Part shown: piece by piece, positions 45,361 to 56,781 of the stretch
How positions within the stretch are numbered: the first letter of the stretch is position 1
Layout of the letters: every line of letters starts with the position of its first letter
DNA from: Tsuneonella mangrovi
GTDB lineage: Bacteria; Pseudomonadota; Alphaproteobacteria; Sphingomonadales; Sphingomonadaceae
Direction: 5' to 3'
Assembly: GCF_002269345.1 (NCBI RefSeq)
Contig: NZ_CP022889.1
Coordinates: forward strand, 930,001-994,000
DNA length: 64,000 bases
The notes under the pieces: generated by a model
Databases searched by the model: none
What the model saw: only the letters and a program-made list of their open reading frames with translations
What the model was told of the DNA's origin: nothing
Made by a program: the position numbers and the translations under genes

Positions 45361-48300
45361 TCAGAAGTCGTAGCTGACGCCCAGCTTGATGCGCCACACC
45401 GAACCGATCGAGTCTACATACCGGTAATCATTGGCAGCCGTGTTCGCCTTCGAGATGATGTAGCGGCCAGCGCTGTCGACACCGCTGATGTCACCGATCG
45501 AAACCGATCCGTAGGACGTGTTCCGGCTCAGTTTGTTCCAGTTGTTGTCGAGCATGTTCAGGAAGTTGTCGACCATGGCGTAAACCTTGATCTTGTCATC
45601 CTTCCCAAAGAAGTGGCCCGGACCCGGCAGTTCCTGCGAGATCTTCAGGTCCATATCCCAGTACCACGGGTTGGTGCAGGTGTTCTTGACGATCGACTTT
45701 CCGACATAGTTCCTCAGGCACTTTGTGGCGTTGGCATAGTCGGCCAGTTCCTGCACCGCAGTCATGTTCGAACTCGGCGAGATATTCGGATCGCTCGTGC
45801 CGGTCGGCAGGTAGATCAGCGAATTGTCGTAACCGTAGGCGATCGCGAACAGGTTACGGCTGCTGAAGGTCGAGCTGTAGGGATTACCCGACGTACCGTT
45901 GAAGGTGATGCCAAGCTGGGTCTTGTTGTCGCCGAAGAACTTTTCGGTGAACTTGAGGTTCATCGAGATGTTGTTCTTTTGCGAAAACTGACTGCGACCT
46001 TCTGCCGGGTCCTGGATATTGAACGTCGGCGGGTACTTAAAGTTCGAAGTCGCCTGCGAACTCGTGAATGCACGGCGATCGTGCGCGTCGGTGTAGGCAT
46101 AACCGATGGTGAAATCGACCGAACCGCCTTCGGTTAACACGCCGCGATCGAAGTGCTTGGCGAGGAAGATCGACGCGACCTGGCTGTGGTAGCCAGCCGA
46201 GTTGGTCAGGTCGATCGCGCCATTGCGACCGGTAGCAAAGCATGCTGCCGTCACGTTCGTGTAGGTCGGTGTCGGACTCGAACTCTGCAGTTGTGCGTCA
46301 CAGCCCGCGAGCAGTGGATCGATCGAGCGATAAATCGGACGACCGTCAATCGTGTAACCGTTGAGGCCGAGCGCCGGGTTTACGACCTGGGTCAGGTCGG
46401 CAACTGCAAACGGATTGATGTACTTGCTATAGATGTAATCGAGCTTGAGCTTCCAGTTGCTGAAGAACCCGCTCGACGCGAGGTCGAGGTTGCTCTCTAG
46501 CCCGAAGTTTGCACGGAGCACGGTCGGCATCTTGATGTTCGGGTCGATCGACTGGACTGGCGAGCTGCCGACGGCAGCTTTCGCGGCTGCTGCGGAAACG
46601 ACACAGCTGGGGAAGCCGGTGAACGACCCGCCGCTGAGCACGTTGGTCGGCACGGAGGCGCACTCGTTCGATGCAGCCGAACCCGAACCAAATCCATCGT
46701 TTCCGAAGGCATTCGAGAACCACACCAGCGGGTCACCGCCAGTGAACATGCCAACACCGAGGCGCAGCTTGTTGTTCGACAGCGGACCGAAATCGCCAGC
46801 ATCCAACGTGAACGCTACGCGCGGCAGGACCTGGATCGGGATATTGCCGAAACCGATTGCGTTCGAGCGGCCATAGCGCGCCATGAAGTTCGGATTGAAT
46901 TTCGGCGAATCGCCAGCGTACCAGTTGGCTCGAACACCGGCGACCATGTTCAGGTTTCCGGTAATCTGCCAATCATCCTGCGCGAAAGCAGAATAGATTG
47001 TCCGCTTGAACTGGGCTGCCGCATCGTCCGGGTTGCCTGTCGAAGAGAAGCTGCCGAAGGCGCCGACATAGTTCCCGGCGACTACGTCACTCGTGTTGAG
47101 GCGCGATCCACCACCAGAAGTCCCGCTAGACAAGACACCGTTCGCAAAATCGGTCGCGTTCGCGAAAACCAGCGTCCCAGTACCGTTCGGGATGAACAGG
47201 TTGTAGATCTCGGCCTGGTTCATCTGCACGCCAAACTTGAACTTGTGATCGCCCGCAGTGAGCTTGGCGATCGCCGATGCCTGCTGGATCTTCGTGTTCA
47301 GCTGGTTTGCCGAGCGATAGTAACCAGGGCCGAGCAGGACCGAAGCGGTGGAACCACCACCATTGTCGATGCCGATGACCATGCGCGGGATAACCGTCGG
47401 ATCGGTCGCTTCGCCGCCACCGACCGGGCCCTGGATATCGTCGACCTTCGAATACGAATACCGTAGTTCGGTCGAGAAGTTATCGGTCCAGTTCGAAAGC
47501 AGGCGACCCGAATAGTAGTCGGAGTCAGTTCCGTACTGAGAGAAGCTGTTCAGGCCGGTAATGGCCTCCTGACCCGAGCGAATGTAGAGGTCATCCGCGC
47601 TGATCGAGACTTCCTTAAGGTGTTGGTAGGTCGCCTCGAGGCGGTGCTTGTCGTTGATCTGCCAATCGAGACGGGCGAAATACCGGTCGTTCTTGTATGG
47701 CAGGTTCGACACCAGCGGGCCGGGATCGATACCGTAAACGTTCTTCGCGATGGTCGCGATGTCGTTAAACTGGGTTGCAGTGATGTCGGCTGCCTCGTTC
47801 GGATAGCCTGCACCCGACGGACCGTCGTCCTGCGCCTTTGCGGTGGAGATGTGAGAATACGCGCCAAAGAAAAACAGGTGGTCGGGGATGATCGGCCCAC
47901 CGAGCGAAACACCCCAGCGCTTCTCCGGATCGATCTTGGCAACCGGCACACCGGCAACCTTGGTGCCGCGCAGGCCGTTGTCGGCATATTCATAGAAGCC
48001 GCTGCCGTGGAACTTGTTGCTGCCCGACTTGGTAACCGCGTTGACTTGGCAGCCGGTGAAACCGTCATACTCTACGTCGTAAGGCGCGAATTGCACTTGG
48101 ATCTGGCTGATCGCATCGTAAGGCAGCGGAGCGCTCGTACGCGATGCGTAGGCGGTTCCATTGAGGCCGAACACGTCACCCTGCTGGATACCGTCGACCG
48201 TGAAGCTGTTCGACCGGTTGCTGCCGCCAAGGCACGAATAGTACACTTGGCCGCCGCTGTTAAACAGTGTGATGCGTGGATCGTAGCGGATCACGTCCTG

Positions 48301-48765
48301 AATATCGCGACCGTAGGTCGGCGCACTCTCGATCGCTTGAGTTCCGAACGACGTCCCCGGGCCGACGGCGAGCTGCGTAACCGCCACGCGCGCGCCGGTC
48401 ACGACGATCACGCCCGAACCGCTGGTAAGCGAAAACCCGAGGTTCGTTGCACCCTGCAGGCTGGTGTAGATGTCGTTGATCGTCTGGCCTTCGAGGCCGC
48501 TCGCGCTTGCGGACACCGAGTAGGGTCCGCCCGAAGTCAGGTTGGTCGCGTTGAAGTTGCCGTCGGTGCCAGTCGTCAGGGTGCGTGCGGCACCGGTACG
48601 CGTATCAGTCACAACGACAGTCGCGCCGGCGACCGGCTTGCCTGCGTCGTCGGTAACCGTACCCTGGATGGACGAGGTGATCTGCTGTGCGGCGACCGGC
48701 GCCGGGAGGATAGCAGTGGCGGACAGGCTGACGACGCTCGCAGCCAGAAGATACTTGAGCTTCAT
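45361..48765 (-). CDS. Oar-like TonB-dependent receptor with an N-terminal carboxypeptidase-regulatory-like domain
   Basis: 1134 aa. Signal peptide (1-26), Ig-like carboxypeptidase regulatory domain (about 30-110, GTVTDDAGKPVAGATVVVTD), plug (about 115-240, TYGRDIQDVIRYDP ... NSFTVDGIQQGDVFGLNG) and a long beta-barrel. This is the Oar/SusC-like outer-membrane family that often imports large or peptidic substrates; the ligand is unknown. ATG 48765. The barrel ends in a C-terminal aromatic (KLGVSYDF). Confidence 0.92.
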   Translation of the reverse strand: MKLKYLLAASVVSLSATAILPAPVAAQQITSSIQGTVTDDAGKPVAGATVVVTDTRTGAARTLTTGTDGNFNATNLTSGGPYSVSASASGLEGQTINDIYTSLQGATNLGFSLTSGSGVIVVTGARVAVTQLAVGPGTSFGTQAIESAPTYGRDIQDVIRYDPRITLFNSGGQVYYSCLGGSNRSNSFTVDGIQQGDVFGLNGTAYASRTSAPLPYDAISQIQVQFAPYDVEYDGFTGCQVNAVTKSGSNKFHGSGFYEYADNGLRGTKVAGVPVAKIDPEKRWGVSLGGPIIPDHLFFFGAYSHISTAKAQDDGPSGAGYPNEAADITATQFNDIATIAKNVYGIDPGPLVSNLPYKNDRYFARLDWQINDKHRLEATYQHLKEVSISADDLYIRSGQEAITGLNSFSQYGTDSDYYSGRLLSNWTDNFSTELRYSYSKVDDIQGPVGGGEATDPTVIPRMVIGIDNGGGSTASVLLGPGYYRSANQLNTKIQQASAIAKLTAGDHKFKFGVQMNQAEIYNLFIPNGTGTLVFANATDFANGVLSSGTSGGGSRLNTSDVVAGNYVGAFGSFSSTGNPDDAAAQFKRTIYSAFAQDDWQITGNLNMVAGVRANWYAGDSPKFNPNFMARYGRSNAIGFGNIPIQVLPRVAFTLDAGDFGPLSNNKLRLGVGMFTGGDPLVWFSNAFGNDGFGSGSAASNECASVPTNVLSGGSFTGFPSCVVSAAAAKAAVGSSPVQSIDPNIKMPTVLRANFGLESNLDLASSGFFSNWKLKLDYIYSKYINPFAVADLTQVVNPALGLNGYTIDGRPIYRSIDPLLAGCDAQLQSSSPTPTYTNVTAACFATGRNGAIDLTNSAGYHSQVASIFLAKHFDRGVLTEGGSVDFTIGYAYTDAHDRRAFTSSQATSNFKYPPTFNIQDPAEGRSQFSQKNNISMNLKFTEKFFGDNKTQLGITFNGTSGNPYSSTFSSRNLFAIAYGYDNSLIYLPTGTSDPNISPSSNMTAVQELADYANATKCLRNYVGKSIVKNTCTNPWYWDMDLKISQELPGPGHFFGKDDKIKVYAMVDNFLNMLDNNWNKLSRNTSYGSVSIGDISGVDSAGRYIISKANTAANDYRYVDSIGSVWRIKLGVSYDF

Positions 48766-48908
48766 GGATTACTGATCCCCAATAGAGTGCGACGTTTCAT
48801 CGCCAAGAAATGGTCTGAAGCAAGGACCGGAAAGGTGCCCCCCCGCTCGGACCGATTGCTTCCACACAGGTATCTTTTGTTACCGCCCCATGACAAGCGG
48901 TGCGGATT

Positions 48909-48917
48909 TTATCCACA
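48909..48917. promoter_or_regulatory. Perfect DnaA box in the receptor upstream region
   Basis: TTATCCACA on the + strand in the 244-bp gap between the receptor and the oxygenase gene. One box only. Confidence 0.35.
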
Positions 48918-49009
48918 CCCACACCTTGCAGATTAACCTGCTGTTTTTCAGATGCTTAAAGTGTTGCTGCGATGCAACAACCCGTCAAAAATTGTGAATC
49001 GATGGCAAC

Positions 49010-49939
49010 TTAGGCGAGATTGATCTCGCGCAGGCGCTGCAACAGGAAGTCGTGGCTCGAAATCGATTCGGGATGCGCTTCGGGCGATTCCAGATCGATA
49101 CAGCTGGGCAATGTCTCGATCGTGAAGTCGGGGCGGAAGTGCAGGAAGAACGGCATCGAGAAGCGACTGCGGTAGGCCGCTTCGCCGCGCGGGTTGACCA
49201 CCCGGTGGGTGGTCGAGCGCAGCTTGCCGTTGGTCAGCCGATCGAGCATGTCGCCGATGTTCACCACCAGCGCGCCATCGGGCACTTCGATAGCCTTCCA
49301 CTGGCCGCTCGCGGTCAGCAGTTCCAGCCCCGCCTCCTCCGCGCCGAGCAACAGGGTGATCGTGTTGATATCGCCGTGCGCCGCTGCACGGATCGCGCCT
49401 TCGGCATCGGCGCCGGTCAACGGCGGATAATGCAGCAAGCGCATCACCGAGTTGCCATCCTCCACCGTCTTGGCGAACCATTCCTGCGGTAGGCCCAAGT
49501 GCAGCGCGATCGCCTCGAGCACCCGCGCGCCGGCCTTCTCGAATGCGGCATAAAGCGCCTCGAAGGTCTCGCGGAAATCGGCAATTTCACTTGGCCAGAC
49601 GTTTGGCGCCATAAACTCGGCCAGAGGGTGCCCTTCGGGCAAGCTGCGCCCGACGTGCCAGAATTCCTTGAGGTCGTGGACCGCGGCGTCCTTGGCCCGC
49701 TCGGTCCCGAACGGCGTATAGCCGCGGGCACCGCCGCCGCCTTCGATGTGATAGGTCTGCTTGGTTTCCTCGGGCAACGCGAAGAACGCTTTCGAGAGCC
49801 CTTCCGCCTTGGCGATCAGCTCGGCCGGGATGCCGTGGTCGCGGATGACCGCAAAGCCGAATTCCTCGAAGCTCTTGCCGATCTGTGCGGACACTTCGGC
49901 CAGCGGGCGGGCGATAGATACGGAAGCGATTTCGGGCAT
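49010..49939 (-). CDS. 2-oxoglutarate/Fe(II)-dependent oxygenase (isopenicillin N synthase family)
   Basis: 309 aa. Iron triad: His-x-Asp in AAHGDINTITLL (about 187-189) and the distal His in STTHRVVNP; 2OG-binding RSRFSMPFF. The N-terminal DIOX_N region (GFAVIRDHGIPAEL) matches the family. The substrate is unknown. It lies 10 bp after the nucleoside transporter on the same strand. Confidence 0.9.
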   Translation of the reverse strand: MPEIASVSIARPLAEVSAQIGKSFEEFGFAVIRDHGIPAELIAKAEGLSKAFFALPEETKQTYHIEGGGGARGYTPFGTERAKDAAVHDLKEFWHVGRSLPEGHPLAEFMAPNVWPSEIADFRETFEALYAAFEKAGARVLEAIALHLGLPQEWFAKTVEDGNSVMRLLHYPPLTGADAEGAIRAAAHGDINTITLLLGAEEAGLELLTASGQWKAIEVPDGALVVNIGDMLDRLTNGKLRSTTHRVVNPRGEAAYRSRFSMPFFLHFRPDFTIETLPSCIDLESPEAHPESISSHDFLLQRLREINLA

Positions 49940-49949
49940 TGCGGGTTAC

Positions 49950-51197
49950 TCAGTAAGGCAGGAACAGGCCGGCGAGCGCGGCGCTCATCAGGTTGGCAAG
50001 CGAACCGGCGGCAAGCGCGCGCAGGCCCAGTTTGGCGATCGCGTGGCGCTGGTTGGGGGCAAGCCCACCGGTCACCGCCATCTGGATCGCGATCGAAGAG
50101 AAATTGGCAAAACCGCACAGCGCAAAGGTTACGATCGCGCGGCTGCGTTCGCTCAGCACCGCCGGGCCCATCTGGCCCAAGTCGATGAACGCGACGAATT
50201 CGTTGAGCACCACCTTGGTGCCGAACAGCCCCCCGGCCGCTGGCGCCTGGTCCCACGGAATGCCGATCAAGAACATCACCGGCGCAAAGATCGCTCCGAT
50301 CGCGGCCTGGAAACTCCAGCCTTCGAACCCGAACAAGTGCCCGATCCAGCCAAGGATACCGTTGGCAAGCGCGACGAGGGCTACGAACGCCAGCACCATC
50401 GCGCCCACAGCGACGGCCAGCTTGACACCGGTCTGTGCACCTTGCGCGGCCGCTTCGATTACATTGGCGGGACGCTGCCCTTCCTCGAACGTCTCCGCGA
50501 CAGAAATCTCGACATCGCCTTCTGCGGCTGCCGACGGATCGTGATCATCGGGCATGATGATCTTGGCCATCAGGATCCCGCCCGGGGCGGACATGAACGC
50601 GGCGGCAAGCAGGAACGGCAGGTATTTCGCACCCAGCAACCCGGCGTAGGCGGCTAGGATCGTCCCCGCGACTCCCGCCATGCCCACCGCCATCAGCGTG
50701 AACAGGCGGCTCGGCGCGAGCCCGGCAAGATAAGGCCGCACCACCAGCGGGCTTTCCGATTGGCCGACGAAGATGTTGGCCGCGGCGCCCAGCGCCTCGA
50801 CCCGGCTGACCCCGGTCACCCAGCCGATCGCTCCACCGACCCAGCGCACGATCCGCTGCATGATGCCGAGGTGATAGAGGATCGAGACCAGCGACGCGAA
50901 AAATACGATTACCGGCAGCGCGCCGAGTGCGAACGTGTTCTTCAGCGGGTTGTCCTGCCCGAACAAGAACGCGGTGCCTTCGTTGGCATAGCCGAGCAGC
51001 GCCGCGACACCGTCCGCCATACCCTGGATCGCCGCCACGCCCCACGGTGTGCGCAGGACGAGGAACGCCATGAACGCTTGCAGCGCGAACGCGGCGCCGA
51101 CGATCCGCAATCGGATGCGGCGCTTGCCGGTCGAGAGCAGGAAGGCGATCGCCAGAATCGCAACGATCCCGAGCAGGCTGGCAAGGATTGGTGGCAT
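49950..51197 (-). CDS. Concentrative nucleoside transporter (NupC/CNT family)
   Basis: 415 aa. Multi-helix inner-membrane symporter with the gate-loop GQSESPLVVRPYL (about 150-162) and the family VVLNEFVAFIDL motif (about 340). ATG 51197 has GGGGG upstream. Imports nucleosides; may cooperate with cdd, though not adjacent. Confidence 0.92.
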   Translation of the reverse strand: MPPILASLLGIVAILAIAFLLSTGKRRIRLRIVGAAFALQAFMAFLVLRTPWGVAAIQGMADGVAALLGYANEGTAFLFGQDNPLKNTFALGALPVIVFFASLVSILYHLGIMQRIVRWVGGAIGWVTGVSRVEALGAAANIFVGQSESPLVVRPYLAGLAPSRLFTLMAVGMAGVAGTILAAYAGLLGAKYLPFLLAAAFMSAPGGILMAKIIMPDDHDPSAAAEGDVEISVAETFEEGQRPANVIEAAAQGAQTGVKLAVAVGAMVLAFVALVALANGILGWIGHLFGFEGWSFQAAIGAIFAPVMFLIGIPWDQAPAAGGLFGTKVVLNEFVAFIDLGQMGPAVLSERSRAIVTFALCGFANFSSIAIQMAVTGGLAPNQRHAIAKLGLRALAAGSLANLMSAALAGLFLPY

Positions 51198-51317
51198 GGA
51201 CCCCCGATACGGTTGCAAGTGAAACCGAACTGAATGCGCGGCGCGCTTTGGCCTTTTGCGTCTCCACAGTCAAACGCGCAAGTCCGGTACCGTCCGGCTT
51301 CCCTTTTGCGCACAGCA

Positions 51318-52007
51318 ATGCCAGATCACGCGACCATGACCCAGCGCGCTTCTCTTGCCGTGCCCGCGATCCCACGCGGCCTGTTCCTGTTATCGGTGCT
51401 CTACGGCGGCATGGTCCCGCTCGGCGGGTTCCTCGGTGCCAAGCAGGTTGCGCTCGGACCGCTGGCGGTGGAGGCGGGGATATTCCCGTTCCTCACACTC
51501 GTCGCGCTGTCGAGCGCGTTTGCCGAACTTTACGGAAAACCCGCCGCCGATCGGCTCGTTCGCCTCGGCTTCGTCCCGTTGGTGGTGGCGATCGCACTCG
51601 CACTGTTCGTTCTGCAATTGCCCACCGATGCGGGCATGTATCCCCCTGCTAAGGAGGCGTTCCCGATCATCGTAGGCCAGTCGTGGCGGATGATGGCGGC
51701 CGGAATTGCAGCGTACGGCGTGTCGGTAACGCTCAATATCTGGCTGTTCGACCGGATGCGCGGGGCAGCAGGATCGTCAGGCCTTGGCGCGGGGGTGCGC
51801 GGGTTCATCGCTGCAGCATTGTCGCAAATCGTCGACACGCTGATCTTCATCACGGTTTCATTTTACGGGGTACGACCGATCGGCGATCTCATGCTTGGCC
51901 AGATGCTCGCCAAGGTCGTGCTGTCGCTGGTCCTGGTGCCGGTGCTCATCGCGATCTTCACGCGGCTGGCACGGACCCTCGACGCGAAGGACGTGCCCGG
52001 CACCTGA
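51318..52007 (+). CDS. VUT family membrane protein (putative queuosine precursor transporter, YhhQ-like)
   Basis: 229 aa with six helices. The FPFLTLVALSSAFAELYGK region and FIAAALSQIVDTLIFITVSFYG are typical of YhhQ/VUT. YhhQ imports queuine/preQ precursors in E. coli. ATG 51318 or 51336; no clear Shine-Dalgarno in either case. Confidence 0.85.
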   Translation: MPDHATMTQRASLAVPAIPRGLFLLSVLYGGMVPLGGFLGAKQVALGPLAVEAGIFPFLTLVALSSAFAELYGKPAADRLVRLGFVPLVVAIALALFVLQLPTDAGMYPPAKEAFPIIVGQSWRMMAAGIAAYGVSVTLNIWLFDRMRGAAGSSGLGAGVRGFIAAALSQIVDTLIFITVSFYGVRPIGDLMLGQMLAKVVLSLVLVPVLIAIFTRLARTLDAKDVPGT

Positions 52008-52084
52008 CCCTTGGCAAATCGATAGGGTGACAAGCGCACTCCCGCAGTGCAATCGTTGCAAAACGAAACCGGGAGAGTCGAAAG

Positions 52085-53377
52085 ATGGACTTCGCCATTC
52101 CGCGCGAACTTGAGGATTACTTCGCCGAGCTCGAGGCGTTCATCGCTGCCGAGATCGAGCCGTTGACCGCGCAGGACGACAACATCCGCTTCTTCGACCA
52201 CCGGCGAGAAGACTCACGAACCGACTGGGATCGAAAGGGCCTGCCCAACGAGGAATGGGAAGCACTTCTGCGCGAAGCCACTCGCCGGGCCGACGAAGCG
52301 GGGCACTGGCGCTTCTCCGCGCCGAAGAAGTACGGCGGCAAAGACGGATCGAACTTGTGGATGGCAGTGATCCGCGACCGGTTCGCGGCGCGTGGGCTCG
52401 GGCTGCACAACGATCTGCAGAACGAACACTCGATCGTCGGCAACTTCCCATTCGTGGCAATGTTCGAGGAATTCGGCACCGAGGAGCAAAAGCAGGAATT
52501 CATCCTCGGTGGGTTCGCGCGTGAACGCCGGGTCGCGTTTGGATTGACCGAGCCCGAGCATGGCTCCGACGCGACATGGATGGATACCCACGCGGTTCCC
52601 GAGACGCGCGACGGGGTACCCGGCTGGCGGATCGACGGAGCCAAGATGTGGATCACTGGAATGCACGCCGCAACGCACTGCGCGGTGTTCGCCCGCACCC
52701 ACGGCAACGATGGAGACGCGCAAGGGATCACCTGCCTGCTGGTGCCGGTCCCCAGCGAAGGGTTGGAGATCGACGAATACGTGTGGACCTTCAATATGCC
52801 GACCGACCACGCGCGGTTCTATCTCAAGGGCGTTTGGGTCGCGGAAACGGCTGTGCTGGGTGATGTCGGACGCGGCCTCAGCCTCGCGCAGAGCTTCGTC
52901 CACCAGAACCGCATCCGGCAGGCCGCATCGAGCCTCGGCGCGGCTAGTTTTTGCGTCGAGGAAAGTGTCAAATATGCCCGCCAGCGCAAGCCGTTCGGGC
53001 AAGAGTTGGCGCGCAACCAGGCGATCCAGTTCCCGCTGGTCGAGCTGGCCACACAGTGCGAAATGCTGCGCACACTGATCTACAAGACGGCATGGGAGAT
53101 GGACCAGATCCCGCACAAGCAGATCGAGCGCCAGCTGTCGGACAAGATCTCGATGTGCAACTACTACGCCAACCGGCTGGTGTGCCAGGCCGCCGACCGC
53201 GCGATGCAGGTCCACGGAGGGATCGGCTACAGCCGCGAGAAGCCGTTCGAGCATATCTATCGCCACCACCGCCGTTACCGCATCACCGAAGGCGCGGAAG
53301 AGATCCAGATGCGCAAGGTCGCCGCCTACTTGTTCGGCTATCTCGGACCGCGCAAGGCGATGTTCGAGGATGCCTAA
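52085..53377 (+). CDS. Acyl-CoA dehydrogenase family flavoprotein
   Basis: 430 aa. LTEPEHGSDATWMDT (FAD/substrate region), a distal ACAD helical domain (QRKPFGQELARNQAIQFPLVE), and YRITEGAEEIQMRKV, which holds the catalytic Glu. ATG 52085 has GGGAGAG upstream. Chain specificity is not deducible. Confidence 0.93.
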   Translation: MDFAIPRELEDYFAELEAFIAAEIEPLTAQDDNIRFFDHRREDSRTDWDRKGLPNEEWEALLREATRRADEAGHWRFSAPKKYGGKDGSNLWMAVIRDRFAARGLGLHNDLQNEHSIVGNFPFVAMFEEFGTEEQKQEFILGGFARERRVAFGLTEPEHGSDATWMDTHAVPETRDGVPGWRIDGAKMWITGMHAATHCAVFARTHGNDGDAQGITCLLVPVPSEGLEIDEYVWTFNMPTDHARFYLKGVWVAETAVLGDVGRGLSLAQSFVHQNRIRQAASSLGAASFCVEESVKYARQRKPFGQELARNQAIQFPLVELATQCEMLRTLIYKTAWEMDQIPHKQIERQLSDKISMCNYYANRLVCQAADRAMQVHGGIGYSREKPFEHIYRHHRRYRITEGAEEIQMRKVAAYLFGYLGPRKAMFEDA

Positions 53378-53438
53378 ACCTGCGCGCTGCCCGGCAATCC
53401 TGCTACAACAACCCGGAAATACCCTGGAGGGGAACTGA

Positions 53439-54419
<981 letters not shown>

Positions 54420-54435
54420 CAAAGGATATCTGCAA

Positions 54436-54738
54436 ATGTCCGGCTTCGCTCACGGAACGGTCCATACCGCCCAGGCCGATATGCAGGTTGCAATTCGTTC
54501 CGACCCGGCGGTGTTCGCGCTTTGGCAGGACCTGACACCGCTGGGCCGCAACGAATTCATCTGCTGGGTCGAAGATGCCAAGCGCCCCGCCACCCGCGAA
54601 CGGCGCATCCGGCGCACCTGCGAGGAACTGCTCGAGGGCAAGCGCCGCCCGTGCTGCTGGCCCGGCTGCATCCACCGCGACGACAAGCCGCCGAGCCGCT
54701 GGCAGCAGGATGTGCTGATCGACAAGAAAGCGAAGTAG
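54436..54738 (+). CDS. YdeI/OmpD-associated family small protein
   Basis: 100 aa. LWQDLTPLGRNEFICWVEDAKRPATRERRIRRTCEELLEGKRRPCC is the YdeI family core (LWxxLTPxxRxExxxWI..A). Two Cys pairs (CCWPGC) near the end. Starts 16 bp after the NMO gene; likely the same transcript. Function is unclear. Confidence 0.85.
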   Translation: MSGFAHGTVHTAQADMQVAIRSDPAVFALWQDLTPLGRNEFICWVEDAKRPATRERRIRRTCEELLEGKRRPCCWPGCIHRDDKPPSRWQQDVLIDKKAK

Positions 54739-54754
54739 CCCATTCCAAGCAGTC

Positions 54755-55780
54755 CTAGGCCAGCGCGAGCACCCCGGTGAGGATATGGCGCACGAGGTCC
54801 GCTTGCCCGCGCGCGCCGGTCTTTGCATAGATTTTCTTCGAATAGTTGCGCGCGGTTTCAACGGTCAGATGATGTTCGGCAGCGGCTTCCTTGATCGACA
54901 GGCCTTGCGCCATCGACCACGCCAATCGCGCTTCACTAGGGGTCAGGTTGAACAGGCTCACGAGTTGCTCGTGCCGGTCAGACAGCGAAGAACGGTCGCC
55001 GCGCAGGTAGACCGCCGCCACCGGTGCCGATCCGCCTGCCAATGGCCGCACGCGCAGCGGCGCGACAAGGATATCGACCCACGGATCGTGGCTGAGGTTT
55101 ATCGCCTGGGGGCGCGCATCGGGATCGGCGGCGAATGCGCGCACGAGCGCCATCAACGGGCGATCTGCCTGCGGAGCGGCGGGTACGAGTCGGTCGTAGG
55201 CACCGCGTCGCAGGAGGCCCGAGCTGCGCAGCACCTCTTCCGCCTGGGCGTCGCAATCAACGATCCGACCCTTGGCGTCGAGCGAGATCGAACCGAAATT
55301 CATCCGTCGCATCGCTTCGGCGCTGAGGATAGTGCGCGCCCGCTCACGCTCGATGGCGGCAAACGCCCGCAGCGCCACGCGCAAGTGCGGCGCAAGTGCA
55401 GAAAGAAGCGCCGACGCCGGCGCGCCGGGATCTCGAGTACCGCCAACCGCAAGCCACGCCTCCAGCCCCCCTGGCTCGCTTACCCGGATCGCGCGAAGGC
55501 CTGCGATAGTGCCCAGTCCCGCAAGTTCGAGATCACCCAGCGCATAGGTCCGCCCTTCGCGCATCAGCCTTGCCGTTTCACTCGACAAGAACGCGCCGAG
55601 CGCGCCCTCGCCGAAAACCAAAACTCCGCCTTCGCCCTCTCCCCGGATGACCAGCGCCGCGCAGTCTGCCCCGGCTTCCTTGCCAAGGCGATCGAGGAAG
55701 GTGCGCCACATCGGCTGTTCGAACAGCCCTTCGTGTAGCGGCACGAGCAGTTCGGTATCTCCGGGCGAGGGAATTCGCAT
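54755..55780 (-). CDS. LuxR-family transcriptional regulator
   Basis: 341 aa. C-terminal LuxR HTH at about 278-338 ([22 protein letters not shown], then [26 protein letters not shown]). The N-terminal 270 residues have no recognised sensor domain; the pattern (GAF-like [13 protein letters not shown]) is weak. Divergent from cysD. Near-leaderless: its ATG (55780) lies about 3 nt from the predicted transcription start (-10 TATTAT at 55795-55790). The intervening palindrome suggests autoregulation. Confidence 0.9.
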   Translation of the reverse strand: MRIPSPGDTELLVPLHEGLFEQPMWRTFLDRLGKEAGADCAALVIRGEGEGGVLVFGEGALGAFLSSETARLMREGRTYALGDLELAGLGTIAGLRAIRVSEPGGLEAWLAVGGTRDPGAPASALLSALAPHLRVALRAFAAIERERARTILSAEAMRRMNFGSISLDAKGRIVDCDAQAEEVLRSSGLLRRGAYDRLVPAAPQADRPLMALVRAFAADPDARPQAINLSHDPWVDILVAPLRVRPLAGGSAPVAAVYLRGDRSSLSDRHEQLVSLFNLTPSEARLAWSMAQGLSIKEAAAEHHLTVETARNYSKKIYAKTGARGQADLVRHILTGVLALA

Positions 55781-55794
55781 ATTGCCGTCATAAT

Positions 55795-55812
55795 ACCTCC
55801 CATTTGGGAGGT
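55795..55812. promoter_or_regulatory. Palindrome between the LuxR gene and cysD
   Basis: ACCTCCC (55795-55801), ATTT, GGGAGGT (55806-55812): perfect 7-bp arms. It lies in the -10/-35 spacer of the luxR-side promoter and 55 nt before the cysD ATG. Confidence 0.6.
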
Positions 55813-55866
55813 CCAGTATCGATCCAACCCTGTCACACGCCCCGGCTCAGAGAGGACAGACCAGGC

Positions 55867-56781
55867 ATGAGCGAACCCCTCACCCATCTCCAGCGCCTCG
55901 AGGCCGAGGCGATCCACATCATCCGTGAAGTCGCCGCCGAAGCGAGCAAGCCGGTGATGCTCTATTCGGTGGGCAAGGACAGCGCGGTGATGCTGCACCT
56001 AGCGCGCAAGGCGTTCTTCCCCTCCCCGCCACCCTTTCCGCTGCTCCACGTCGATACGACGTGGAAATTCCAGGCGATGTACGAGCTGCGCGACCGGATG
56101 GCTCAGGAAGCCGGGATGGACCTGCTGGTCTACCAGAACCCCGAGGCCAAGGAACGCGGGATCAATCCGTTCGACCACGGCCCGCTACACACCGACATGT
56201 GGAAGACCGAGGGGCTGAAACAGGCGCTCGACAAGTACGGCTTCGACGCCGCGTTTGGCGGCGCCCGGCGCGACGAGGAGAAGAGCCGCGCAAAGGAGCG
56301 CGTGTTCAGCTTCCGCACCGCCAGCCACGGGTGGGATCCGAAGAACCAGCGGCCCGAACTGTGGAACCTCTACAACGCGCGCAAGAACAAGGGTGAGAGC
56401 ATCCGGGTCTTCCCGATCTCGAACTGGACCGAGCTCGACGTGTGGCAATACATCCAGCTCGAAAAGATCGATATCGTCCCACTCTATTTCGCTGAACTGC
56501 GCCCGACCTTCGAGCATGAGGGCCAGCTGCTGATGGCCGACGATATCGAGCGGTTGGAGAAGGTGATGGGATATCGCCCCGAGATTACCGAACGCTCGAT
56601 CCGCTTCCGCACGCTGGGCTGTTTCCCGCTCACCGGTGCGGTGGAAAGCGAAGCATCTACTTTGTCCGAAGTGATCCAGGAGACGCTGCTCACCACTACC
56701 AGCGAGCGGCAAGGCCGGGTGATCGACAAGGATGCCGACGGCGCGGGCATGGAAGTCAAGAAGCAGCAGGGGTATTTCTGA
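55867..56781 (+). CDS. cysD: Sulfate adenylyltransferase subunit 2
   Basis: 304 aa. PP-loop [11 protein letters not shown] (33-43) with the ATP-pyrophosphatase fold; LHVDTTWKF and [15 protein letters not shown] are CysD hallmarks. With CysN makes APS from sulfate and ATP. ATG 55867. Overlaps cysNC by 1 nt. Confidence 0.97.
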   Translation: MSEPLTHLQRLEAEAIHIIREVAAEASKPVMLYSVGKDSAVMLHLARKAFFPSPPPFPLLHVDTTWKFQAMYELRDRMAQEAGMDLLVYQNPEAKERGINPFDHGPLHTDMWKTEGLKQALDKYGFDAAFGGARRDEEKSRAKERVFSFRTASHGWDPKNQRPELWNLYNARKNKGESIRVFPISNWTELDVWQYIQLEKIDIVPLYFAELRPTFEHEGQLLMADDIERLEKVMGYRPEITERSIRFRTLGCFPLTGAVESEASTLSEVIQETLLTTTSERQGRVIDKDADGAGMEVKKQQGYF

